Shown here piece after piece: positions 46,849 through 58,479 of a stretch of DNA of 64,000 nucleotides. The stretch lies in the NCBI GenBank assembly GCA_016858145.1, contig JAEHOE010000023.1:1054001-1118000 (forward strand), read 5' to 3'. The translations under genes were made by a program, and so were the position numbers. How positions within the stretch are numbered: position 1 is the stretch's first letter; every line of letters begins with the position of its first letter. This DNA is from Edaphochlamys debaryana (lineage: Eukaryota > Chlorophyta > Chlorophyceae > Chlamydomonadales). Below the pieces are notes generated by a model. It was not told the origin of the DNA, ran no database searches, and saw nothing but the letters and a program-made list of their open reading frames with translations.

Positions 46849-49800
46849 ATGCTTACTCAGGCTCGTAGCATCCTGGGGGGGGCCTGGGCGGCGGTGGCCT
46901 GGCTGCACCCGGCGCCGGGGTTGGGGAGCCCCAGCCCCGGCCCCAGCCTGCCCGGCCTCGTGCTGGCGGCCGTCCGGGGCCTGCGCCGCGGCGCTGCGGC
47001 CAGGCGGCGGGAGGTCCTGGAGCAGCGCCAACAGCGCCTGAAGCTGCAGCAGCTTGACGATGCCCTGCTGCCCAAGGTGAGGCAGCAAACATGCGTGGAA
47101 GGCCCCGTTCCCGCTGCCGCTGCTAGAGCGGATTTGGCAGCGGCAGCGGCCCCCGTTACCCTGGGGGGGCCGGCGCCATGCCAGGCTGTGTAGGCCGCCC
47201 ACCAGCCACACCCACGAGCCACATCCACACCTCTCCTCACCCCACTCTCCTCCTCCGACCCGCAAGGTGGCCCTCGTCGGGCGCCCCAACGTGGGCAAGT
47301 CGGCCCTCTTCAACCGCCTGGTCCGGAGGCGGGCGGCGCTGGTGAGCTTGTGCCGGGGGAGCGGAAGGGCATCGGCTCGCCATGGCCTACTCCGTGCGCG
47401 TTGTGGTGCGAAGAACCCTCGCCCTTGTCTGATGCTGCCGTACAACAGGTGTACGACACGCCCGGCAGCCACGTGACGCGCGACTACCAGGAGGGGCGGG
47501 CGCAGCTGGGCGACATGGTGTTTCGCGTGGCGGACACGTCCGGGCTGGAGCCGCGATCGGGCGTGTCCATACAGGCGAGGGGGGGTAGGGGGCGCCGGGT
47601 TGGGACGGGGGTTCGGGAACCGGATGTGGAGGGACTGGCGTGATGGCGACAGGGGCAGGGCCGGGTGGGTTTGAGGAGGGTGGAGGTTGAGGAGGAGCAG
47701 AAGGGGCGCTCGGCCACCGCCACCAGCGCCCTCCTCCTGACCCCCGCTACGCCATCCCATTGGCACGTGCATGGTCCCAATATCAACCCGCGCGACTGAA
47801 CCCGCCCCTCCCTTCCCCGCTTCCGCTGCTGCCGCTGCAGGCCCGCGCCACGGCCCTCACCGCACAGCTGCTGCGGCAGTGCCACGCGGCCCTACTGGTG
47901 GTGGACGCCAGGTGGGGGAAGGCGCTCGGGGGAATCGGGAAGTGGGAGGTGGTGCGGGTGGGAGGGACGACAAGGCGCGGCCAGGTGGTGCACGGGCGGC
48001 TGTCACACGGCGCGGGAGGGGGCGTGGAGGAGCCCGTGCGGCCCAGCTCATGGTGGCTGTACTGGTCCGCTGCCCGGCCTTCATCCCAGCACTGCTGCAG
48101 CACCATGCCCAGCGGAAAGAGGCCGACAAGGCCGCCAGCCCCCCTACCGGGGCTAGCGCTGGCTGGGCTCCACCGGCCTGTGCACCCGCCCCTCCACCGC
48201 GTGGCTTGAACACACCAACACCCACACACACACACACTACTCCCGCAGGGACGGCGTGCTCCCCGCCGACGAGGAGGTGTCCCAGTGGCTGCGCGCCCAC
48301 GTGCCTGTCGAGCGGGTGCTGGTGGTGGCCAACAAGGCGGAGAGCGGCCGGGCGCGGGAGGGTGAGCCGGCGGAGGGCTGGACTGACGGGCTAGACGGGA
48401 CTGCGGAGGGGCTGAGGGGAGGGGGCGGGAGTGGCACGGGGCAGGGCGGCGTGTGGGTCATGGCCCTCTTGCTTGTGCACTCCTCTCTCATCTCTCCGCA
48501 ACGGTGTTGGAAAGATGGCATGAGGGATATCCTCGTTGCCTTCACGGGCAAAGGGTGGCCTGCGTCAGGGAGCTCCCCTCTGCGTTGAGGGTGTGATCCT
48601 TCACTGGTGTGTTCCCCACACCCACGTCCCTGGGGTGCCCGCAGAGATGCCCCAGACTGTGTACGACTGCTACCGCCTGGGCTTCGGCGAGCCGGTGGCC
48701 CTCTCCGCCACCACCGGGGAGGGCCTGGCGGACCTCTTCACGGCGCTGCAGCCGCAGCTGGACGCGGCCAGGTGGGGGGCATGGGTGGGGTGGGGGTGCG
48801 AGGGGTGGGTGGGGTCTGGTATTCTGGGGGGTGTTGCGGCCAGGTGGGGGGCATGAGTGGAGGTGGGTGGGGTCTGGCATTCTGGGGGGGGTCTGCGGCC
48901 AGGTGGGGGGCATGAGTGGAGCGAGGGATGGTACGAGGAAGGTCCGGAAGGAGAATGCGGCTGTGGCTCTCACTTTGTGTTGGCTTGAGTGGGGTGGGCA
49001 TGAGTGGGGGTGGGGGCTGGGGTGGGCTGGGGTGGGGCAGGTGGTAAGGGAAAGAGGGGGCTTGAGCGAAGCCGGTTGAGAGAGGGGCGCGGTGGGTGGG
49101 GCGACTCGAGCACCAGTAAATGCGCTGCGGACCTTACTGGCGTGCGGCCCCCTGCCTGCCCCCTGCCTTCTGTCCACAGCGAGGCGCTGGCGGAGGAGGA
49201 CAGACAGCGGCGGGAGGCGGCTCGGGCGGAGCGGGAGCAGCGGCGGCAGGCCCGCAGGGAGCAGCAGCAGCAGCAGCAGCAGCGCGAGGAGGAGGAGGAG
49301 GCGCGAGCGGCTGCAGAGGAGGAGGCGGCAGCGCGGGAGCGGGCAGGGGCGGCCGGCCGGCGCCGGCCGAGGCTGCTGACGCGGGCCCAGGCCCAGGCGG
49401 CGGCGGAGGCGGAGCGGCGGGAGGCTAGCGGGCTGGGGCCGGTCTCGGATGCGGACGCGGAGGAGGAGGGCCGGCGGGGCCGGCGGGCTGGGCGAGCTGC
49501 CCTATTCGAGGGCGGGAGCAGCGAGGACGAGGAGGAGGAGGAGGAGGGGGCCCTGGGGGACGGCCACGGCGGGGGCGTGCTGAAGCTGGCCATCATGGGA
49601 CTACCCAACGCGGTGAGGGCGGAGGGGAAGTGGAGTGGGGGAAGGTTGCTTTGGAGGGGCTCTGGAGGGACGAGGACAGCAATATGCGACGGGAGGGAAC
49701 GCGATTGGGGGCTCTCCGCTCCTTGCTCCGCCCCTCCAGCAGTCCAGTACCAGGGCAGACGTGCCCGTTGCCCTCGCCCTTTCCTCTATCCCCTTGCCCC

Positions 49801-52800
49801 CCAACACCAACCACCGTTCCGGCCTTCCCTCTCCTCCCCACGCCACCCCACCACCCACCACCCTAACCCCCAGGGCAAGTCCACGCTGCTCAACACGCTG
49901 CTGGGCGAGGAGCGCGCCCTCACCGGCCCCGAGCCGGGGCTCACGCGGGACGCAGTGGCCGCCGCATGGGTGCACGGCGGGCGGCGCGTGGAGCTGATCG
50001 ACACGGCCGGCTGGATCGCGCAGAACCGGACCGCCTGGTACGTGCGCGGTCCTCGTTCCTGGGACCGGGGCCGTGCTTATGATCATGTTGGTGTCCGAGC
50101 GTGGTGGGAAGGAACCTGGTGGTGGGCGTGGCCCTTGTTCTTGGGGAGGGAGGGATGCGCTGCGGCTGTGGTTCTTTCTTGCGACTGTGTGCGCTGGACC
50201 GCGCCGGGGTCGCTCGGGGGAAGAGGTACGCCCTGGGCTGCACATCGGCGCGGATGGTGGTAGGTGTGCTGCACTGCTCCGACCTCAACAAGTCGCAACC
50301 CAATCCCCCGTCACCCCCGGCCCCCCCTCCCAACAGTTACGATGACGTGGGTGGGGCAGTGGCCACCATGACCCGCCGCGCCTCGACGGTGTCCCTTGCC
50401 CAGGTGGGTTTGGGGCCTTGGGCCTATGGAGGCTTCGGACGACCCTTGACTCAAACCCTTCGCATCTCGCTCCTCCTTGGTATCTTACCTCCTAGGCCTG
50501 TTTCCCCTTCCTACCCCCCCCCCCCGCCCTCACCCCATCCCCCCCCCCAGGTTCATGTGGTCCTGCTGGTGGTGGACGCAGAGGCAGCGCTGCGGAGCGA
50601 GCGGGTGGGTGGGGGGACGGGGCCACACGGCTCGAGCTTACGGGGGGCGGCAGGGAAAGACTTGAGTCTGCGGGAGGAGGAGGAGAAAAAGTAGGCTCTG
50701 AGGCTCCTTATCGTCCACGTCCACGTCCGATCTCTTCACGGCTCTTTACGGCTCGACTTTACTGGGTGATCCCGGCATGCGGGGACTGGCGGAGTTTCTG
50801 GGTCCAGACCAGCGCGCTATGCCCCTGACCATGTCCGCCATCCTCAACCGCCCCGCGTCCGCCCCCCCCCCGCAGGTGCTCAGCCGCCGCGAGCTGGCCC
50901 TGGCGGGCTCCGTGCTGCGCGAGGGCAAGGCGCTGGTGCTGGTGGCCAACAAGGCGGACGCACTCAGCGCCCAGCAGCGCAAGACCTACCTGCAGGTAGC
51001 GTGGTGCTGCAGGGGCTGGAAGCAGGGGCTGGATGGTGGGGACGCTGAGGGGCTGCGCTTGGTCTGCCCTGCGGCGCCCTTCCCCACGCCCCGCACACGC
51101 CGCGAGCTTGCTGCACCCACCCACCCACCCGCACCCACCCGCACCACCCACCCACCCGCCCCCAGGCGCTGCGCACACCTGATCGCTCCACACACCCGGC
51201 ACCCGTCCACCCACCCCCACCATCTGTGCTCAGCACCCCCTCCACCCAGGCCGCTTAGTACAATCACCCACCCACACGCCCACCCACACGCCCCCAGGCG
51301 CTGCGCCGCAACCTGTCGGAGCGCTTTCTGGAGGCCGGCACCCTGCCGGTGGTGGAGGTGTCGGCGCGCAGCGGGCAGGGGGTGGAGGGGGTCATGCCGG
51401 CGGTGGCGGGGGCGTACGCGGCCTGGAACCGCAGGTGCGTGGGTGGGTCAGTTGGGGGGAGGGATGAGGTGGGGCCGTTTGTGATAGGACTCGCACGAAG
51501 CGGAGGTAGAGAGGTTATCATGGTCAAGCGTCCTTAGGACTGAGCCGCCTCCAGGTCGCCACACCAACCTACTGCACAACCCCTCCCCTCACCACCCGCC
51601 GCCCTGCAGGGTCACCACCGCCCGCCTGAACCGCTTCGTGCGGCGGCTGTCCCTACGCATGATGGGCAGCGGCATGGAGGGGGCCATGGCGCGGGTCAAG
51701 TTCATTGTGCAGGTAGGATGGAGAGCACGGGCGGGCAGGAGGGCACGGAACCACGAGGGAGCTTGTGAAGGGACTGGCAAGGAATGGAGCAGTGGGGCTG
51801 CGGCTAGGCCGGAGGCGCTGCAACAGGGGCGATGTAGGGGCTGACGCGCCGGCTTGCCATGGTAGCCTTCGCTTTGACCAGCGCGGCTTCCATGTCCGGC
51901 CCTCCACCCGCGCTCATCCCCAGGTCAAGGCCCGGCCCCCTACCTTCACGGCCTTCATGGCCGGCAGCGCCCCGGTGGACCGCGCCTTCTCCACCTTCCT
52001 GGCGGCGCAGATCCGGGGGGTGCTGGGCTTCGAGGGCGTGCCGCTGCGGCTGTGGTTCAGGTGAGCGGACCCTGGCTGGCCTGGTGGGGGATCGGGGGTG
52101 ATGGTGTGGTGGAAGACCCTAGGTGCCACTCAAGGGTGGCTCAGAACACACACGCGCTCAGTAGCGGACACGGGGCGTTGGGCCGAGTCAGCGGTCGCCC
52201 GTTGCGGGTATGGGGTGCAACCGCTCACGGCCCACCGCTGACCGCCGGCTGCAGGTACAAGGAGAAGCGCGCCGACCGCCTGAAGCGGCTGGCGGCGGAG
52301 TCGCAGCAGCGGCGGCAGGAGGCCAGGTTGGCGCGGGAGGCTGCACAGGACGGCCCGGGCGAGGAGGCGGAGCACACGGAGGAGGAGGACACAGATGACG
52401 AGGAGGAGGGCGTCGCGGCGGGGTCAAGGGGCAGGAGCAAGGGCAGGGCCTCGAGGCGGGAGAGCATCCTGGAGCTGGCCCTGCGCAAGGCGGCCGAGGT
52501 CAGCCGGGACGACCCCGTCTCGCATCGTGGAGACGGGGCGGAGGATGAGGAGGAGGAGGGCGGGGCAGTGGAGTCGGATCGGGCGCGGAGGGCCGGGCGA
52601 AGCAGCGAGAAGGGTGTGGCCGCTGGGCTGAGCCGGAGAGCACGCGCGTGGGATGGCGACACGGGTCTCGACGTGTGGGAGCACGGGGAAGCGGCCGGAG
52701 GAGGGGGTGCGGGGAGTGAGCAGGAGGCTCAGGGCCCGGCGCCTCTGCCCCGGCAGCCTGCTCCGCTGAGCAGGGCCGAGCCCGCTACTGCCCGAGCAAA

Positions 52801-53473
52801 GGCCGGCCGGGCCAAAGCGGCGGCTCCAGACCACGGCGAGGAGGAAGACGAGGAGGACGCATGGCGGCGGGAGAAAGCTGCCTCCGCCGCCTCCGAGCGA
52901 GTCACCACAGCCTCAACGACATCATCCGCCCCCACCCCTTCTGCCTCCCGATCTCTCAGCCCTGCGGCCGCCCTCCCTGCAGCCGCGGCTGCGGCTGCGG
53001 CAGCTACCGCTGCGGCGGCGGCGGTGGCAGGGGCAGGCCTTCGGGCGCGCCCTAGACGCACTTCTGCGGCCCGGACCGCCCGCCTGGACCAAGACGACGA
53101 ATCCGAGTGGGAGTGGGAGGCGGCGCGGGAGCGGGCGCAGGCACGCTCGGCAGCACAGACCTCCGCCCGCTCTCCGGCCTCGTCATCATCCCTGGACCGA
53201 GCCAACCTCGCCGAACGGGCGTGGGCCGGCCAGCCCGGCAAGCGCTCACGGCAAGCTGCTCGGGAGGAGGAAGAGGAGGGCGGATCAAGCCGAGGGCGGA
53301 GTCAGGGGCAGGAGAAGGCGCAGGCGCCGGGGCGGTCTCGGGCGCTGCAGCGGGGGCTGTGGAGCCGCAAGCCCTCGGCGCCGCTGGTCCATGTGCAGGC
53401 GCCGGCCAGGGCCAGGGGGGCCAAGAAGGGGCGAGTGGCGGAGGGGGCAGGAGGGCAACCGCAGACTCGATAG
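46849..53473 (+). CDS. der: Der/EngA double-GTPase (ribosome-assembly type), extended
   Basis: Fifteen exons in phase: 46849-47076, 47267-47341, 47449-47574, 47841-47911, 48249-48361, 48645-48771, 49180-49612, 49874-50037, 50337-50403, 50551-50604, 50876-50995, 51298-51434, 51610-51712, 51924-52060 and 52255-53473, giving 1,057 residues. Bacterial Der is about 450-490; it binds the large ribosomal subunit during assembly. G domain 1 has GRPNVGKS (residues 81-88), TRD in switch I, DTSG, NKAE and SATTGEG. G domain 2 has GLPNAGKS (387-394), GLTRD, DTAGW, NKAD and SARSGQG. A KH-like domain follows (RLNRFVRR ... [14 protein letters not shown]). A Gln/Glu/Arg-rich coiled-coil-like insert of about 130 residues separates the G domains, and a tail of about 400 acidic and Ala-rich residues follows the KH-like domain. 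An organellar location (chloroplast or mitochondrion) is likely from the family. One intron has a GC donor at 47575. Confidence 0.9.
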
Positions 53474-54102
53474 ACCTAGCGCGGAGGGTTCAGACCTGAC
53501 ATAGGGTGTATTTAAGTGGTGTACACGGATGGGCGTTGGGTCCTGATGCGGACTCCGGCGGTGTGATGGACCATGCAAGTGTTCGGTTGCTGCTGGCTAG
53601 GAGCCGAGCGCATCTCGCGTGCGCATGGTGCTTCGGACCACCACTGGAGCAGAGGACATGCAACCTTGCCGCAACCAGCAGACGTTGCATTGACAACAGC
53701 CACCACGACAATTAGGCCTGGCCTCAGCCAGCTTCCGTGCAGCCTCTTGCACAGTGGCGAGTGCCATACGCCTACGACTCAGCCTTCAGCAACATGGCAC
53801 GTCAGTATTGCAGGCTATTTATGGTGCATGTGCGCGGGCATGTGAGCCCCGTCTCTACCAGGAGGCCTCCAGGTCTAAGCAGCCGTACTCAAAGCGGCAC
53901 TTGCCACGACTCAGCGTGAAACACGGCATGATTCATTTCCTGAATGCTCTTCAGCCCCACCGTTGTCGAGGCCAACAATAAAGGAACCTCCTCATCCCAT
54001 TACAGGACCCACCTCCAGCTCCCTCAGTGTTGACAGCACAACGCGATGCGCTGCTGTCGAGGCCAACGGCAGGACCTAACGCCCCTTCAGCTTCTTCGCC
54101 CC
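53474..54102. other. Intergenic between convergent Der and AAA genes
   Basis: 629 bp without a gene. TTACA at 54000-54004 reads TGTAA on the minus strand, 99 nt past the stop of the AAA-helicase gene, and is a good candidate polyadenylation signal. Confidence 0.5.
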
Positions 54103-57100
54103 CTACACCTCCTCGTAACGCTCGATGTACGGCGCGACGGGGCAGCCGTACCGCCCGCACACCGCGCACCGCCACACCGGCCGCTGCCGCTTCCTGGCAA
54201 GCTCCGCCTCCTCCTCCATGCGCTCCCGGATCATGATCTGCCATTGCCGTACCATCTCGGCCAGCGTGGCAGCGTCCACGCCCGGCATCGCGGACATGTA
54301 CGGCAGGATCTCCTCCGCCAGGGCCGGATCCAGGGCAAGCTCGCGTACGGCATCCAGTGAGGTGAGGTCGTGGCCCTTTCCCTCCAATGCGTCCTGCATG
54401 GCGCTTAGAAAGGCGTTGCTGAGGCCTCCGAAGGACCCGGGCCCGTCAGGCGCCTCTGCTGCCGGCGGCACCGCCGTCTCCGTCTCCACAACGGGTTCCT
54501 CTACGCGGACAGCCGGCGCCGCCACAGCCGCCGTCGTTGGCGGCGGCGGCAGCGGCTGGGCGGTGGCGAAGGCCTGCTGCTGCGGGGCGTCGTGCGACAT
54601 GCTCCCAGCGACATCGCCGCCCGCTGGGGAAGCGCCGGAGCCGGCAGCGGCGGCTCCACCTCCGGTCCCGGCGGCGGCCTTGCTCGGGGCCTTGGGCGCC
54701 TTGTCCCTCAGCATGTCCTCCAGCGCGGCCCGCAGCGCCGCCAGCCCCACGCCGCCACCCGCCGCAGGCCCCTGCTGCCCCTGCCCCAGCGCCAGGGCGT
54801 GCTGAGTGAAGGCCCGCTTGGCCCAGGTGCCTACGTCCCGGCCGTTGGCCCAATTGGGCGCGGAGGCGAGCTGCATGCGGCGAAAAGGACAGGGGATGGG
54901 CGGGAGGGCAAGCCGAGGTCAGCCTAGAGCACGGGCCTCTCTCCCAGCGCGCGTCGCCCCTACGCGCACCTGCTGAGCCATGCCCACCAGCGCCTCCTGC
55001 GTCACCTCGGCCGCCAGCTCCAGCCCGTCCCGCCCCAGCTGCTGCCGCAGCAGCGCGGCGGCGTCCTCGGCGGAGAAGTCGGGGAAGTGAAGGACCTGGC
55101 TGAAGCGGGACTTGAGGCCGGGGTTGACGGCCATGAGCTCCTCGATCTGGGGTGCATGGGATGGGTACAGGGCGGAAAATACATTGGGTGGCAAGTCGTG
55201 AGTCCTCACTCATGCCAGAAAGCTCACAGTCATAAATGCTTTGGGGGCGCAGGAGGGGAGCGGAAGGAGGGGATGGGGCAGGGCGACAACGAGCAGGGCG
55301 ATAAGGAGGGGCATGCCCGGAGAGCACGCGGCCGTAGGGGCTCAGCATGCAACGCAGGACCGTAGCTCCCAGGGCCTCACCTCGTTGTCGTACCCCGCCA
55401 GGATGACCACCATCTTGTCCTTGAACGCGGGCTCCGTCAGCAGCTGTACGATCTCGTCCAGGACCTGTACGGCAGGTGAACGGCAGGTGGACGGCGAATG
55501 ACAGGATGCGCAGACGGATGAGCGGAGCTGGGAAAGGGCGCGGGTTGCTGCAATGTGAGGGCCAGGGCCGTACCTCTGCCATCATGGGGCCTCCCTTGCG
55601 CGGGTTGAGCCTGCAGTCAAGGCGCGTGAGCCAAGGGCCGTACCAGTCAACAACCTGTTTCGTACACGCACCACTCGTCACGCTCCCTTCCCTTGTGACT
55701 AGCTTAGTCCCGTGCTTTCCCCCTAGCTCGCCTGTAGGCCTCGTCGATGAAGAGCACCCCTCCCACGGCCTTCTTGAACAGCTCCCGCGTCTTGCCGGAC
55801 GCCTGGTTGGCGTATCCCGTCACGAAGTCCGAGGCGGAGCATGAGACCATCTCGGCGCTGCCCAGGAGGCCCAGCGAGGCAAACAGCTTGCCCACGCGCC
55901 TGGCCACCGTGGTCTTGCCCGTGCCTGGGGCACGGAGGGAGTGGCGCAGACGCAAAGCGGGCGGGCGTGTTGTACGCAAGTACGGGGGCGCAGGGAACTG
56001 ATTGGGCTGCGTCCCCGCCACGCCGAGCCGCAAAGCGGGCGGGAGTGTTGCAAGCTGGAACGGAGACGGAGCTTCGATGGGCTTGTTTACAAGCCGCTCA
56101 CCCGGCGCCCCTGTGAACCTGAAGTTGAGCTCCACCGCCTGCAGGGGGTCCCGGCCCAGAGCCTGGCAGGCGGTGATGGTGGCCTGCCACTCGCGCAGCT
56201 TTTGCAGCACCGCCCTGCGTGTGTTGTGGGAGGATGGGGTTGGGGGTGGCGCACACGCAGGGGAATAGGTCAGTAGGGTAGCCGGGAGATGCCCGGAGGC
56301 TACTGTCGGCAGGAGAGCGTGTTTGCGATGCCTATCGAAGCCCACCTGCACCCGACCAAGTCGCCGAAGATGTCTGCCGGATCGCCCCCCGCCCCGGGTG
56401 GCAGGAAGTCCTCCGCCACGGGCGCCGCCCGCGCCCTCTGCTCTGGAGGCATACCGCGCAGCCTCGCCTGCAAGCAAGGGACGCCACATGCTTCGACTAG
56501 GCCCGGTCGAAGTGCCTAGGTGCCTAGGCACCCCCACAAAAGCATCCTGCATGGTCTTCTGCACACCGGTGTTGCCGCGCTGCTCACGTGCTGCCTCAGC
56601 TCTGGGCTCTGTGCGGCTCACCCACCTCCATGCGCACGGCCGCCACGCTGAGCAGGTTGTTGACCGCACCCGCGTTGCCGAAGTTGGGCTTGCGCCGCTC
56701 CGCCTCCAGCGCATCCACAGCGGCCAGCAACGCGCCCTCGCCCAGAGCCCAGCCCCTGCGGCCACATGCCAGCAGCGCCGTAACCTGCACCACCCTGCAC
56801 TCATCACCACCCTACAATCAGCCAAGCACTCCATGGCCCGTGCCGATACCAGTGTATCGATACCAGCCCCAGGCGCTGGACGCCAGGAGATGATCCCGCC
56901 CTGGTGGGTCAACGTAGAGACCACCAGCCTTCCTAAGCCCAAGCCGGGCTACAAAGAACACGGCCCGCGCACCTCTTCCTCGCCGCCTCCCGAATGATGG
57001 CCAGCAGGTCCTCGGGGCCGTAGTCCTCGAAGCGCCAGGCCTGGGGCAGCTGGAAGCGCCGCGCCAGGCCCGGGTTGGACTTGCGAAGCATGGCCTCCAT

Positions 57101-58445
57101 CTGCTCCTCGTACCTTGAGGGGGGCAGGCGGAGGGCACAGTAGGCAAGAAGGCAAGGGTACCGAGCTGTCAGTGAGATGTCGTACGTGCGCACGGGGGGT
57201 GACACAGCACGTAGGCATCTAGCCCACATCGGCATCGACCCGGACTCACCCCAGCAGCAGCACGCAGCGGTCGTCCCCGGGCACGCCCTGCACCCTGGCC
57301 ACGATGGTGTCGATGACCGCCTCCTGTGCGGGAGGGGCCACCAAGGGTTAGGACAGGGGTAACGTTTTCGAGCGGGAAACGATAGGGGTAGGACAGGGGT
57401 AGATTGAGCGGCTGGGAGCCAAGGTAGGGTCCAGCGCTCACCCCGGTCCTGCCTCTCCGCCCCTACCGACATACCCTGTATGGGTCCCTGCCGCCGTCCC
57501 AGTACAGCCCGTAGGCCTCGTCGATGACCAGCACGCAGCCCTTGGACGCCTCCAGAATGGCCTCGGTCTTCTTCTCGCTCTCGCCCAGCACCGTGCCTGG
57601 GGGTGCAGGGGTTCAAGCAGGTTGGGCAGAGCCTCCATGGCTTGAAGGCCGTCGATAAACAAGCAGCAAGCCCTTCACCCGGCCCCACGCCCGTTGCGCT
57701 CACCCACGAAGTCCGCCGGCACCTTGACCACCACGTCGCCCTTACTCAGCAGCCCGAGGTCCCTGAGGATGCGGCCGTACAGCCCAGCCACCGTGGTCTT
57801 GCCTGCAGCCAGGGGCATGGGGTTATGCACGCTTAATGACGGCAGATGCCATCAAGGCGCAGGCGCAAGGGAGTGAGGGAGCAGTCCCATGAGTATGGCT
57901 GGCGGCAGGCGGCTCGGGGAGCTCTCACCGGTGCCGGGGTTGCCCAGGAAGATGCGGTTGAGGTTGACCTGCTTGGGGGGCTGCTCCGCCTCCTCCAGCT
58001 CGGCGTTGGTGGCGATGAGACCCAGCAGGTCGTCCACCTGGGGGGCAGGGTATGGCGAAGGCGGGAGGGAGGCAGAGATGAGAGATGAGAGGGATGGCTG
58101 CAGGGATGGCTGCAGGCATGGGGCTCTGCAGCAACCTCTGCTAGCGTATGACACCAAACCGGCTGCCCAGGAGTCGCCCCCGCGCCTACCTGCTGCTTGA
58201 CCGCCGCCAGGCCCCGCATGCCCCGCAGCTCCCTCAGCGCCGCGCAGCCGCTGGCGTCCAGGTGCCGCGGCCCCAGCAGGTCCTCCCGCTCCAGGCGCAG
58301 AGGGTCGGGCTGGCCGCCGGCGTCCCGCTCCGCAAGCACACGCGCCGCCTGCCTGCGGAGCGCCGAGGAAACAGAAACCAGGTCAGGCTTTCAATTGGCC
58401 ATGCAACAGCCATGCCATGTGAGAGCAGGCCCACCCGGCGTAGAC

Positions 58446-58479
<34 letters not shown>

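Noticed and set aside
52729..53241. Minus-strand frame inside the Der tail exon
   Set aside because: The plus-strand reading is continuous from the KH-like domain to the stop; the minus frame is low complexity only.
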